NCBI GenBank assembly: GCA_030549205.1
Contig: JAUKTV010000016.1
Span: 310,001-374,000 of the forward strand
Length of the DNA stretch: 64,000 nucleotides
Reading direction: 5' to 3'
Origin: Apiosordaria backusii
Taxonomy: Eukaryota; Ascomycota; Sordariomycetes; Sordariales; Lasiosphaeriaceae
Part shown: positions 21,177-32,350 of the stretch, one piece after another
Layout of the letters: every line of letters begins with the position of its first letter
Position numbering within the stretch: the stretch's first letter is position 1
The notes under the pieces: model-generated
Told to the model about the DNA's origin: nothing
What the model saw: the letters and a program-made list of their open reading frames with translations, nothing else
The model's database searches: none
Translations under genes and position numbers: made by a program

Positions 21177-23801
21177 ATGCCCGATAAAACATCGGCTCCG
21201 GCTCCGGTGGCTGCGATCCGAACCGTTGGAGGGGGTCGAATAAAGCTTCGAGGACGAAGCGATAACTTACCACAGTATGTCTGCTGTGCTGAAGTTGGGC
21301 TTCCCAGGTTGATAACTGACTTTGTTGATGGCAGAAAGTGGTGGTTCGCCTCGACAGCCATCCCGCTCATTGCGGCAACCATAGGCCCCTTTTCAAACGT
21401 CTTGTCCATTGTGTCCCTGGTAAGCCCATGGAGATTAACATTGCCTGACAATGGCGTGCCATCCAGTGACAACCATGGCTCTGATGATGCCGCTTGGGGA
21501 ATACCTGATCCGAAATGGTGAGAAGATGCCCACCCCGAAAGACAATGCTCTGGCTCATCAGATCCATACCTAGGGAGATCATTCCCAACATCTTTTCTAT
21601 CATCTTTGGCTTTCTTGGCCACCTTTTCTTGCTACTGAACTTTACGCGTCGAGTACGGTACATAGTTGCCTTGCCTTTATCGATCCAGTTTTGGCTCTTA
21701 TCAGCGCTGATTGTACGTCTTTGCACCTCTGTGTAATCATCTGTCTCGGGCTTCCTGACCATTCATGCATGCAGCTGATAGTTGTTGAAATTGTCATGGC
21801 CGTCTATGCGCCCCCTCTGGCGCCCGATGAGGCATATTCTCAGGGGTTTTGGCATTCGGTCATGGCATCGATTTTGTACGTCCTGAGCAGCGCTATGTTG
21901 ATGGTCAACATGGTTGGTTATTTCAAGGGGCATTATCCGCAAAACTTCGAGCTAGACGATGACCAAAGGACCCTGATTCTCCAGACCATGAGTTTGTTTT
22001 TCTGGCTGGCAGGAGGTGCGGGTGTCTTTTGCGCGCTGGAGGGCTTTACCTATGCCGATTCGCTGTACTTCTCCCAAGTTGTAAGTCATTCGTCCTTATT
22101 AAAAGTAAGGTAGCCAGTCCCCTCGCTAAAGGCAGTGAGTGATCAGACAATACTTACCGTTGGATTTGGAGATTTTGCTCCCAAGTCCAATTCAGGAAGG
22201 GGATTTCTATTCGCCTTCCAAATCATCGGTGTCATCTTTCTTGGTCTTGTCATCAGCAGTCTGACTCGTTTTGCAGCCAACATCAGCGCTGACAAGATCA
22301 TCAAACGCCATAGGCTACATAAACGAGAGTCGACTGTCGGAAGAACAGTAGCCAACGAGAGGGAACTCCGGGAGAGGTTGGGTCTACCTCCTTTGAGATC
22401 TGACTCGGCAACTGTCGAGAGCGGGCTAGGAGAGGGCGCGTCAGAGTATGCCCGCCGGGCATCCATCATGCAACTTGGACGACTGGAGATTGTCGGGAGA
22501 GCGGTTACATTTCACGAGGGAAAACATCGAAATGCAGTCAGCAGCGAAGAGGACGCTCTTCATGAGAGAAGGAAGAAACGACGGCAGAAATTACTGTTGC
22601 TAGAGAAGGAAAAAGACAGGTTTGATGTCATGAGGCAAATCCAAGAGGAGACAAAACATTGGAAACAGTAGGCCCCTTATTTGTTTTCGTTAGGTATGAT
22701 GTGACTGCTGACTTGAAGCCCAGGTCATGGGCTCTTGGAATGGCACTTTTAGCATTCTTCTCCTTCTGGACAATCGGGGCCCTAATTTTTATGGTGACTG
22801 AGGCACGGATATCTCAGTGGAGGTATTTTGATAGTCTGTACTTTTGCTTTGTGGCAATCCTGACGATTGGGTCGGTCTTCGGAGTATCTGCCCCGTGTTG
22901 CCCTCTCTGCCCAACTAACGGTAGAACAGATACGGTGATCTCGCTCCCAAATCTAGTATTGGCAAGCCGTTTTTCATCGTCTGGTCAATCACTGCGGTTC
23001 CCATTGTCACAGTTCTGGTCCAGCAAATGAGTCAAACTGTCGTAATGGCCATCAACAGGGGCACTTTTACGCTGGCGGACTGGACAATCATGCCAAAGAA
23101 GGGGATACTCAAGAGTTTCCTCGCTCGTCATCCTACCATTTCCAGGATAGTCATCAGGAAAGAGGATGGAACAGAAAAAGGCAAAGGCCCAGACGAACCA
23201 GCGCGAGATGAGAGATGGTTCGCCGAGATAGATCCAGAGCGTCCCATTGAGGAGCAGCCAGAAGAAAACCAAGAAGCCAAAAACAAAGATGATGACAATG
23301 AGCTCGCCAAAGAATTATCCAACACGATCAAGGCAGTGGCTCATGATTTGAGGTCTCACCCGCCAAAAGTGTATTCATTTACGGAATGGGCAAGATTTAC
23401 CAAGCTGATACGATTCACAACGTGTTCTTCTTTGGAGAGAGATGAAGTAGAGGAAAGGGAAGGGCAAACAGAGTGGGACTGGATCGGGGAAGACAGCCCT
23501 CTCCTCGCCGATGTCACCGAGGCAGAGTGGGTTCTTGATAGGCTGTGTGAAAGTCTGGGACGATGGATGAGAAGACAGGCTCAAAAGGTGAATATCCTGT
23601 TCTTTTTTACCAAGATACAATCAGCTGACTTTGCGGTAGCACGAGCAGGCAAAATACTGGGATGAGGTTTTTGATGTCATGGGAGACAGAGCAGGTGATA
23701 GCAAAACTGGCGAGGTTGCCGAAGGTCCGAGGCAAGCTGGAAGTAAGTTTTATGGACATGGTAGGAGCGAAGGGAATATCGAGAGACCACTCACCAGATG
23801 A
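21177..23801 (+). CDS. tok1: Outward-rectifier potassium channel (TOK family)
   Basis: Eight exons: 21177-21274, 21335-21517, 21574-21712, 21775-22080, 22147-22667, 22724-22870, 22930-23587, 23640-23801; 737 residues. The first ATG in frame is 21177. TOK channels have eight TM segments and two pore loops. Both filters are visible: TVGFGD at about 246-251 and TIGYGD at about 463-468. Flanking helices include GFLGHLFLLLNFTRRVRY, SVMASILYVLSSAMLMVNMV and FLFAFQIIGVIFLGLVISSL. A basic coiled stretch lies between the pores, and a long acidic cytosolic tail follows (LLADVTEAEWVLDRLCESLG). Intron 6 splits the first Gly codon of the second filter and uses the weak donor GTCGGT. The last intron is short and inferred; reading through it would stop at 23665. 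Confidence 0.92.
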
Positions 23802-24160
23802 TCTTTGGTCTCGTGAGGAAGTAGGGCACGCAAAGCCGCAAACCTTCTTCACGCCTCGAGCCAAACTATCAGCAAAGTTTAACTTGGAAGTGAACTGTTA
23901 TCTGGCCACATTACAATCAGTCTCCATCACTCTTTTCAGCAGTTTTGCAATTATCCCACGGCTTTTGCAGAGTAAAACCATAATCTCGAAGTTCTCATCC
24001 GAACTTTATACAAATTCTTTATTTTAATTTAGACCTCCCACACTTGCGACAAAAATCGCACGACTTGTCAAAACTACACAAAATCCACGACCGCTACCCA
24101 AACGCCGGCCGCCATTTATCCAACATTGAAGTTGCAAGTGGCTAACGTCAGAATAAGACT
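23802..24160. other. Intergenic spacer
   Basis: 3' flank of the TOK gene and leader of the next plus-strand gene. AT-rich, nothing else seen. Confidence 0.55.
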
Positions 24161-25291
24161 ATGCCTTTACCTACCTACGAACAAGAAATACCGCGACTAG
24201 ACCAGCTGCAACGGGAGCAATACCGAGAATTTCATCAATTCGTTTCACATCTCTTCAAAAGCAGTCTCGGAGGAGACTTGAGGCATTCAATGGACAAGGC
24301 ACCTGTGTACGTAGGGGACCAAGCCCTTGGCCTCTCCCAGTCTGAAGAGAAGGATCTAGACGAGCTCCTCGACATCTCCAGCACGCTCAAGAATCTCTGG
24401 CTCATGGTGTTGGCAGTGCCCTCTCTACAGTTCTGCTTCGTGTTAGTTGAGCAGAGCAGTCCTCGCGCGGCCCCAGTCCCAACCTTAGCACTCCAGCAAC
24501 AGCATCATCAACAAGTCAGCACGTCGCCGATGCACCTCGACGGAACCCATCTATACGAGCTCACCACAGTCAGTGTAAAACACACAGCCTTCAATTCTTA
24601 TGAAGAGCTCATGGAACGTAGGGGAAATGATTTCATACGAGGGCGGAGGTACCTAGGGACTCTTAAGTACCGGCTGAACTTCGAAGCGCTTCTGCATAAG
24701 GCGGCCGCCGACCATTTCAAGAATCGCAGTGCAGATAACAATCGACTTCCTCTGAGCTGGATCCGCTATTTTATGGCTCTGCTACGAGACCCTGATAACC
24801 TGACAATGTTCGAAGAAAAACAACAAGAGATGGTGCATAGACCACAAACCGTTGCTCAGCAGCAAAATCGCATGATAGACCCTGGGCGATATCATCCTGG
24901 GCAACATCACCAAGATACCAATCTAGAACAGAGCCAACTCCAACAACACAGACAGTCTCAGGACCAGGTATCAAGCCACTTTCAGAACCAGGGACACGCT
25001 GAAGGAGAGTCACAAGGCCGTTTCCTACCGCAAGTCCGACCTGAAGATCAGATATCAGTCCGGCTTGATCGATATCGCCAAGAGCTTGTTCGATCACATC
25101 AAGAGATCAGTGATCAACTTGAGTGGATGCAGTCTCAGAGCCAGGCGGGAGGCATCTCTCAAAACAGTAGTCGCGCCCAAGGACAGCCCCGAAGCCTTCC
25201 TATTCAGCCGCACCAGCCAGGCTTTTCGCAGCAACAAGACCAGGCTCACGGGCAATCTGAAGACTTTCCGTCACAGGGGGGCTTCCAATAG
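24161..25291 (+). CDS. Gln-rich hypothetical protein
   Basis: Single-exon frame, 376 residues, not recognised. The N-terminal 230 residues look foldable (EQYREFHQFVSHLF; TLKNLWLMVLAVPSLQFCFV; GRRYLGTLKYRLNFEALLHK; LPLSWIRYFMALLRDPDNL). The last 150 residues are Gln/His/Ser-rich with repeated short Q-x-Q words and are probably disordered. No signal peptide, and the only hydrophobic stretch (about 78-95) is too weak to call a TM. It could be a transcription- or RNA-related protein by composition, but nothing specific supports that. Confidence 0.55.
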   Translation: MPLPTYEQEIPRLDQLQREQYREFHQFVSHLFKSSLGGDLRHSMDKAPVYVGDQALGLSQSEEKDLDELLDISSTLKNLWLMVLAVPSLQFCFVLVEQSSPRAAPVPTLALQQQHHQQVSTSPMHLDGTHLYELTTVSVKHTAFNSYEELMERRGNDFIRGRRYLGTLKYRLNFEALLHKAAADHFKNRSADNNRLPLSWIRYFMALLRDPDNLTMFEEKQQEMVHRPQTVAQQQNRMIDPGRYHPGQHHQDTNLEQSQLQQHRQSQDQVSSHFQNQGHAEGESQGRFLPQVRPEDQISVRLDRYRQELVRSHQEISDQLEWMQSQSQAGGISQNSSRAQGQPRSLPIQPHQPGFSQQQDQAHGQSEDFPSQGGFQ

Positions 25292-25875
25292 GTTACTTCC
25301 TTTGATTTAGTGGAAGTGGCGGGTTCAAGGAACCCGCGAATGGAAACGATATCCCAACGGGGCAAAGGACGGGCAGCACTCAGATCAGGGGACTTCTATG
25401 CGAAATCAACTAAACTCGTGTAGCTTTTCTAGGTAGTATAAACAAAATAACTACCTCGCTGCCTTTTATACACCCACGAAGGTGGACCGTTTTTATCAGC
25501 AGTCATGAAGGCATGGCTCACAAAAATGATCAAACACCCCCTCGAAGAGGCTGCTGTCACGAGGCCTGGGTGAAGCATGTGATGTTGTTGTCTGGTCCTA
25601 TTGTGACAAGATACTTGACCTTCTCTTCCTAGCCCCCATTGGTATTTGGAAGGCTCAGTATATTTACATCTCACCGAGAACCAAACATTGGTGTCTTCGT
25701 CAGGCTTGTTATCCTTTGGATGTTTGCCTTACAAAAGGTCACTTCCCTATCGTGTATTAACAGCGTATAGAGGGGGTCTACACCATACCATGTACCCGAG
25801 AGTAATAAAATCCCTTCGCCTCTCCTTTTTTGATACCCTTACGAACTATCGCTGAAGAAACCCCGCACTCCACAC
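25292..25875. other. Convergent intergenic region
   Basis: 3' flanks of the Gln-rich gene (plus) and the minus-strand gene ending at 25876. No gene or repeat recognised. Confidence 0.55.
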
Positions 25876-26484
25876 CTACCTTCGCTCTTCCTCATCCACC
25901 CTCCTAATCCCCTCCCAATGCCCCATCCCACCCCTAACCCAACCGCCATCGTTCCAAACCCACAACCTCAGAATATCTCCCTTTTCCCCTTCTTCCTCAT
26001 CAGTGTTAACCTCCCTAGTCCCCATCATGACAGGTACATCCTCCCCCCTTTTCGCCTCCTCCTCCCACCCAGGCCCATTATAGCGACTCAAATACCCCAG
26101 CTGACACCTCCTCCTCCCCTCCCCCTCGTTAAAAACAGTCTTTTCTCCCCAGACAGAGAACACAAGAGAGAGCTGATCCCCCGATAGGTTTCCTTCGTTG
26201 TCGAACCCGCAACTCCGGCAGATGGACAGCAAATCCTCCAAGGTGGGCGAGGGTGATAAACCGGGGTGTTGGTGCTGGAAGGAGATGACAACGGCGTACA
26301 GCCCGCACAAGAGGTTGTCCGAGGGGGTGGGGAGCCTCACGAACTGACCATTTGAGGAGAAGGTGGAGAAGAAGCGGTTGCGCGCGTGGATGTAGGCTCG
26401 GTAGCGGGGGAGGGTGGATTTGGTAGGGGAGAGGAGGATATCGGTTGCCTGGGAGATTCGGGCGTTTCTTGATTGCGTGGACAT
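25876..26484 (-). CDS. Hypothetical protein, possible OTU-like cysteine-protease fold
   Basis: Single exon, 202 residues, start taken at 26484 (MSTQSRNARIS); an upstream in-frame Met adds a hydrophobic stretch without a good context. Residues about 50-75 (SDNLLCGLYAVVISFQHQHP) resemble the Asp...Cys-Gly-Leu catalytic segment of OTU/papain-like folds. Near the end LWVWNDGG and GHWEGI could supply the His region. That likeness is by eye only; the usual OTU motif is D-G-N-C, which this sequence does not match exactly, so activity may be absent. A telobox-like AACCCTAACCCC lies about 127 bases upstream. Confidence 0.5.
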   Translation of the reverse strand: MSTQSRNARISQATDILLSPTKSTLPRYRAYIHARNRFFSTFSSNGQFVRLPTPSDNLLCGLYAVVISFQHQHPGLSPSPTLEDLLSICRSCGFDNEGNLSGDQLSLVFSVWGEKTVFNEGEGRRRCQLGYLSRYNGPGWEEEAKRGEDVPVMMGTREVNTDEEEGEKGDILRLWVWNDGGWVRGGMGHWEGIRRVDEEERR

Positions 26485-27907
26485 TTTGAGACAGCTAATG
26501 ATAAACGCCACAAAAATGAACAATTAAAATCGCTACTGGCTGCTGGTCGAGGTGAGAATGCAAGATGCTGCAGTTGTATGGAAGGTGAGGGGGTTGGTGA
26601 CGGGGAGATTAACCCTAACCCCGAAACCCCCTTTTTCTGGTCATTGTGCGCTGCCCTCATAAGAATAGTTTTATGTTGGAGATTTGTCTTTCCAATGGCA
26701 AGAACAGCAACGCAGAGCTGAGTTACATTCGGCCCTTTTGGCAGCGTTGAGTGCAAATCCCGGATTTTGGTGACTTGGAGAGGCACGGTTGGGGTTGGGT
26801 GCTCTTATATCAGATCTCGGCATATGATAGTCAGGTAGGTATGCATCGCAGGCAGCCAAGAGTCCCAGACCAATGCCAATGGTGGTTCAGTACCATGGAT
26901 TGGTGGGTGTGTATAGATCTGTGCGTAAGAGGAAGGATGCGGCGTGGGTTTATCATGGCTTTCTCTATCTGGTTTTCGATTTATTTTGTTTTTCCCTGTG
27001 AGCTACTATGAAGAGAAACAGTACGCGAGGATATATGGATCACTGTGAAACGTATCACCACCTCATGCTGTGGAACAGCAGCACATCTTTTCCTTTCCAT
27101 TTTCCTCACTCGCTGGAAGTATCAGTAGGTCAGAGACATGTAGAGATTTCGGAAGGGAAGAGCTCAGGCTCAGGGTAAACTGGGCCGGTTGTTTTCTGGA
27201 AAATTCATCTTTTCTTCTCGAAGGAAGAGAAAGCCAACCGTGGGAAACACTGTGTTGTAGGCAGGGCTGGAGCTGAACTCTCGCCTCGCCTTCTTGCGTA
27301 CAATCCACAACCAATGACAGCCACCCATTCGTCCCGCTGCACCACCTCGACGGGTAAGTACATTTTCGTGGCTGAGAGGAAAGGTTGGGACGGTGGGCAA
27401 CAAAGAGACAAAGACCGCCGCGCAATCCAGTGGCAACACACAACAACACGCTCACATTCTCTCATCAGAAACTACCTGCACGCTAAGGTAAACAGATAAC
27501 CCATTTTGACCACTGACCACCGCTGCCCATGAAATGAGATGTAAAAAAGATAGAAGAGAGAATTACAAGGCGTCTGAGAGCATAAAAAACCCAAATAGGA
27601 TCCCCAGGTTTAGTTCAAATAACTCCCAAAACAAAAACAACAAGAAGACCGCAATGTGGGTTAGAAAAAAGATTTTGCGCCCGCCCTTTCAGCATCAGCA
27701 ACATCAAGCATTTCGTCTCTGAATGGCCGAGAATAGGCATCATCTAAGTCGTAACGACTCGAATCCCCGTCCACCAATGTGTAGATTCCGTCCCGAGAGG
27801 CCATGGCATCCACTTAAAGCCCTACCAACTCCATTCCCCGATGCATTATTAGCCGTTATATAGGATCTCCTCGGAGACCGGCAGTGATCGTCTCTTTTGG
27901 CGCTCAT
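26485..27907. other. Intergenic region
   Basis: Upstream region of the minus-strand gene starting at 26484 and 3' flank of ras1. Contains the telobox-like site at 26611-26622. Open frames around 27063-27465 on both strands look like random sequence. No gene recognised. Confidence 0.5.
26611..26622. promoter_or_regulatory. Telobox-like AACCCTAACCCC
   Basis: Located about 127 bases upstream of the minus-strand start at 26484, a position where fungal teloboxes act in promoters. Factor binding is inferred from the motif alone. Confidence 0.35.
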
Positions 27908-28776
27908 TTACATGAGGACGCACTTGGCGCAGCAGCCCGCTGGGGCGTCATCCTCGCCAACATCAATCTTGCCCATGCCTTGGCTATTATGGGAGAGGCC
28001 ACTGCCAGGAGCTGGACCCCCTTGCATCTCGCGGTTGTACCGTCGGATGGCGCGGACAACCTCATAGAAGGCCTCCTCGACGTTGGTGTTGGTTTTCGCC
28101 GAGGTCTCGAGGAACTTGCAGCGAAACTCGCGAGCGAGAGCCTCACCCTCTGCAAAAGCGGGTCAGCATGTACACCAAATTTCCATCGACGTAGACGTAG
28201 TTTGTAAACTTACCCTCTTGCGACACCTTGCGCTCACTAGCCAAATCAAGCTTGTTGCCAACCACAACCATGGGGAAGATGTCCTTGTCCTTTACGCGAA
28301 GGATCTGCTGTTGAAAAGTCCTTATCTCTTCAAAGCTTTCGCGGGACGTGATGGAATAGACAAGCAAGAACCCCTCGCCAGTACGCATGTACTGCTCTCT
28401 CATCGCAGAGTACTCTTCCTGACCGGCGGTGTCGAGAACATCGAGGAGCGCGACTTCCTCATCGACGATGCACTGCTTGCGATACGAATCTGCCAGGCCA
28501 AAGTTAGTCAAATCGGTCGCTGACATCAATTGAATGCAGGAAAAGAAAACGGCAATGCGCACCCTCGATAGTTGGATCATATTCGTCGACGAAATGGGAC
28601 TGGATGAGCTGGATTGTGAGGCAAGACTTGCCAACACCACCACCGCCGACCACGACGAGCTTGTACTCTCGAGTAAACTATGGAGCCGGAAGCGCGACGT
28701 TAGCAAACAGGTTTAACAATCAGAGCGCGATGCTCGCCATTAGGATGGGATTGAATGAACAAACCTTGGACGCCAT
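27908..28776 (-). CDS. ras1: Ras GTPase
   Basis: Four exons: 28776-28765 (only 12 nt: Met-Ala-Ser-Lys), 28677-28563, 28489-28214, 28149-27908; 214 residues, matching fungal Ras1. Motifs: YKLVVVGGGGVGKS (P-loop, 15-22), YDPTIEDSYRKQ (switch I/effector), LDVLDTAGQEEYSAMREQY (switch II), VVGNKLDL (G4; Leu in place of the commoner Cys), and FLETSAK-type G5. C-terminus ends CCAKCVLM: a CaaX box for farnesylation with upstream Cys suitable for palmitoylation, so plasma-membrane attachment is expected. It should act upstream of adenylate cyclase/MAPK signalling, as fungal Ras1 does. Upstream lies a 3.6-kb interval with little coding content. Confidence 0.96.
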
Positions 28777-30984
28777 TGCTGTGGACTGTGGGTGCTGAAG
28801 AGGAGATGGAGCGACCGACAAAAGGAGATCTGGATCACGCGGTTGACAGGCGTCGGGGATTGAGCTCTCAAAAGATGCCAGGGCAGAAGCTCTCAAGAGA
28901 ACAGGTCGAAATTATGGGGCGCTGCTTTCTCGGGCCACGGAGTCGAGTAGACCGTCGTGGGATATTCGCGGTTGGCGCTGGAAAGGGGATCCCAGGAGGT
29001 AGACTGGATTGAAAGATGCAGCACTGTTGGAGAAAACAGTCGCTGCTGGCCCGGTGAATTAATGGGAGCGCCCCTGGAGTGGGGATCGGCAAAGGGCCTG
29101 GGGTTACTACTGGCTGGTGCTTAGGTGTTAGCGGCTGTCTTAAGCTGCTTTGCGCTGCGCGTGGCTGGGCGTTATTATCGGACGAGATTTCCCAACGTAC
29201 CTTATTGAATGTGGATGGCGATCTTGCAGGAATTGGGCAACGAGATCAGGTTCACAAAGAACAGCAGCCACAGCAGGACTCAGAATGATGGGAAAAACGA
29301 CGGGAAAAGAAGCAGAGACACGTCGGGCGACAGGAGGGCACAAAAGAAGAAGCAACAGCGCCTGGACTAGGCCAAAGGACCGCTCTGAGCAAAGAAAAGG
29401 GTCCGTGTGCCTTCTCCCGGGGGCGACCTGATAGGGTGGGCTGGAGGCGTTCGCGTCTTCTGATTGGCAGAGCGACTGCTTGAGAGATGGTGCCGTGCAA
29501 GGGAGACCACCCCCCCCCCCCATCAACTCGCCTTGTCCTTTTCGGGCGACGGTTCAAATTGGTCATGCCTTGTGCGTCCAATATCAGTTGTCCTCACGCT
29601 GTGACGACAAGCACGAAATAAACGTCTTGGTTGGTAACATGTCAGTCTTCACACATAGGACAGAGAGCTTGTCTACATAGCTTCATTATGGAGATCTTCT
29701 GTCACGAGAAGAGATCATGTTTGTAGTGTGACAGCCCCCCCCGGAAGCCTAGCTTTATTATGTACATACTGTGCAGTAGGCCAGGAGCTTGACGCCATTT
29801 TGCGGTCCCCGCATCGGCGGTAGGAATAAGCGCCCCCGGTCCCCTAGCAAGCAAGCAACTTCCTTGACGGCAAAACATGAAATCAACAGCCCAACTTACG
29901 GTGTCTCTCCTCACGTTGTCATCCCACACAGGATACCCGAAAAGGCAGGGATGGTTGCACACTTATGTCGATAACCGGTTTGGTTATTTTCAGTCCCGAC
30001 TCACCAGGTACGGCTCTCAGTCTAACCACAGCTTGGATATGGTAGGCTTGATGCAGCAGCCGGGACCGAACCTTCGATGCAGCAGGTTGAGGGGTAGCTA
30101 GTGTGAGCGTTTCTCGTGGAGACAGCAAGTATTGGAGGAGAGCCTCTGTGGTTGGATGGTGATTCTTGTCACTAACGTCTGCTAGTCATAAACTTCAGCT
30201 CCAGGCACGTAGGGCTGAGAAGAACCCGAGTGATGGAGAGCCTTGTTGCCTCATCTCCCGCAGCTGGGTCGAACATATGCCCGGCCTCTTCATCCAAGTG
30301 GCTGAGGCTGCCATGCCACCAGCATCTTGCAGCAACGGCAATGTGGATGTGGATGCGAGAAGTGGGTTGCAACATGAGCTTCCCTCGCATTCAATGAGAC
30401 TGGGAATCATCAGCCTCTTCCGGTGGTCTGGTCCAGTATGTAACTTGAAGTTCCATGATATCCTGTTCCGGATGGCTCCGCGCAGCAACGACGTAACACG
30501 CACTGTGTGAGCGGTCCTGTCTCGCTAGGCGATGGCTTCCAGACTCCCATCCTGTCTGCGGCTGCAAGTCAACACACCGTGCCGCAGGCCGCAACATGGA
30601 GTTTGAAGTCAGTTCCACAAGATAGCAAAACCAGTTTTCCTTCACTCGAGTTTCTTCCGACCATCAGCTCGAGATTGTCTCACCACATGGTCTTAATCCA
30701 TGATGTCTCCTCTTTCGCTCACCCACAGACTCGCACACTGACCGACAACCATTCTTGTTCAATTCGTACCGGCTTCTTTTCTACTTTTGGCAAACTGCCC
30801 CAAGGCCCCGGTCCAACCCCGCGAATTGACGAGTTGGTCGGGAATTGCCGCCATTTCAAGCTACACTACGGATACAACATTTTTCCTTGAATGTTTTCAA
30901 CGAGATTTGCATGTCCATCCAGTAACTCCTTTGTGTTCTTGGCTTTCAGTTTGCTCTCTCGGGCCTCTGATTGCCAGACACAAC
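28777..30984. other. Intergenic, ras1 upstream region
   Basis: Upstream of minus-strand ras1. Several open frames exist (for example 29140-29526, minus) but none has recognisable protein features. A C-homopolymer lies near 29509-29521. Probably promoter and leader sequence. Confidence 0.5.
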
Positions 30985-31428
30985 ATGTTGAGAGAGGTTC
31001 AGATCAGCGGTGCGATCCCAAACAGCATTGCAACCTTGGGCCCACATGTCTTTGATCCAGTCTACACCGATCCCAAAGCCCTCGACTTAAAAGCCCAGCT
31101 TGCCCAAGAAAAGCAAGCACGAGCGGGTTTGAATGTGAGCATTGTGCCCCCCGCAGTCGGCGGCACTGGTGATCATCGCCATCCATGTTCTTTTCTTGTA
31201 ACTGTGCCGCAGTTATGCCTTTGCTGGGCGAGAGTTGAAGGCCAGTCAAAGAGATTGGGGGTTCTTGTTGCTGCAAATGGATCGCCGGTCGGGTCGGGAA
31301 CCAGGATGGGGCGGGAAGTGGGAGGAGGTCTCAGTAATACCGCTTCAGGAAGGTTTCTTTTTCCGTGTGCGTGCTCTGCTACAACCTATCGTCTGACTTA
31401 CCATTCAAAGCAAGGGAGGCTGGAGTAG
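30985..31428 (+). CDS. Possible small gene, unassigned
   Basis: Candidate only. The ATG at 30985 follows a pyrimidine-rich leader and has a good context (GACACAACATG). The first 50 codons look coding (ISGAIPNSIATLGPHVFDPV; LDLKAQLAQEKQARAGLN). A GTGAGC donor-like site follows directly at 31135, with possible acceptors at about 31160 and 31212. Unspliced, the frame runs to 31428, but its second part looks non-coding, so the true 3' structure is unknown. No family recognised. Confidence 0.3.
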   Translation: MLREVQISGAIPNSIATLGPHVFDPVYTDPKALDLKAQLAQEKQARAGLNVSIVPPAVGGTGDHRHPCSFLVTVPQLCLCWARVEGQSKRLGVLVAANGSPVGSGTRMGREVGGGLSNTASGRFLFPCACSATTYRLTYHSKQGRLE

Positions 31429-32350
31429 CTCGGAGTGATACTCTACAAACGGTAGTTGATTGGAACGCCTCAAGAGTATGAATATCACACACTGTTCCAT
31501 TGCTATTGATGTTCTCATCAACCAGCAGCAAGCAAATTGGATCAACCCAGAAGACATTGGAACCCCTCCAAGGACAACCCGGCCCAAGCTCCGAGCTAGC
31601 GAGATAAAGTAGGTGGGGCGCTTCTCTTAGTCTGATGTTTCACAGCGGAGCCAAGAGCTCAACACCCTCAGGGTCCTCATAGACCTGAAGTTCATCTCAA
31701 CACATCTCTTCCAGGCGGTAATACTGACATGATCCTGGCTTGGCGATAAAAGATCAGAAGGCTGCGCTTTTTTGAGCACTGACGTGACAGAGTCTTGAGA
31801 TTCTTCGAGGTAGATTGAAGGAACCAGCGCGAATATTGACCAGATCATCCCGACCCCCTCCGCTCTCCTGAACGAAAAAAAGAAACGAAAAAGTTGCGCA
31901 ATCTCTTGCGTCAACGCACTTTGGAGGGGCTTTCCCGACAAACAAACACAAGCGTTAAGTATCGCTTCGCAATTCTACAGTATCTCGCTTGGCGTGTGCC
32001 CGTACTAGCTGGTCAGAAATTCTTCTGGAATCTTTCCGGAACGGCTGTGGACGTCAGGCTTGGAATTGTGGCGTCCCCTTTTCATTTCTCTTTTCCACTC
32101 CCCCCTCATCATTCCACGTTTCTTTAAAAGCCTGATGGATCAAAATTGATGGTCTTCCTCTGAACACACACTACAGACAGCATACGGTAGGTATTGAGAC
32201 TGTACAGTACAATTGCCTAAAGACTCCTAGAGATCTTGTAGTGTCCTCAGAATTCCCAGCAAAGAGCGATTCTGAGATACCATGGATGTAAGAGCTATCC
32301 TATCCTATATAAGATATGCTCCAATACTAGAGCCAAAAACACATACATCC
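31429..32350. other. Intergenic region
   Basis: 3' flank of the MoaB/CinA-type gene (stop at 32351, minus) and unassigned sequence. Nothing recognisable. Confidence 0.5.

Noticed and set aside
22669..22693. Shorter alternative intron ending at CGTTAG in the TOK gene
   Set aside because: It would be only about 25 bases; the 56-base intron to 22723 has a good CTGAC branch point and acceptor.
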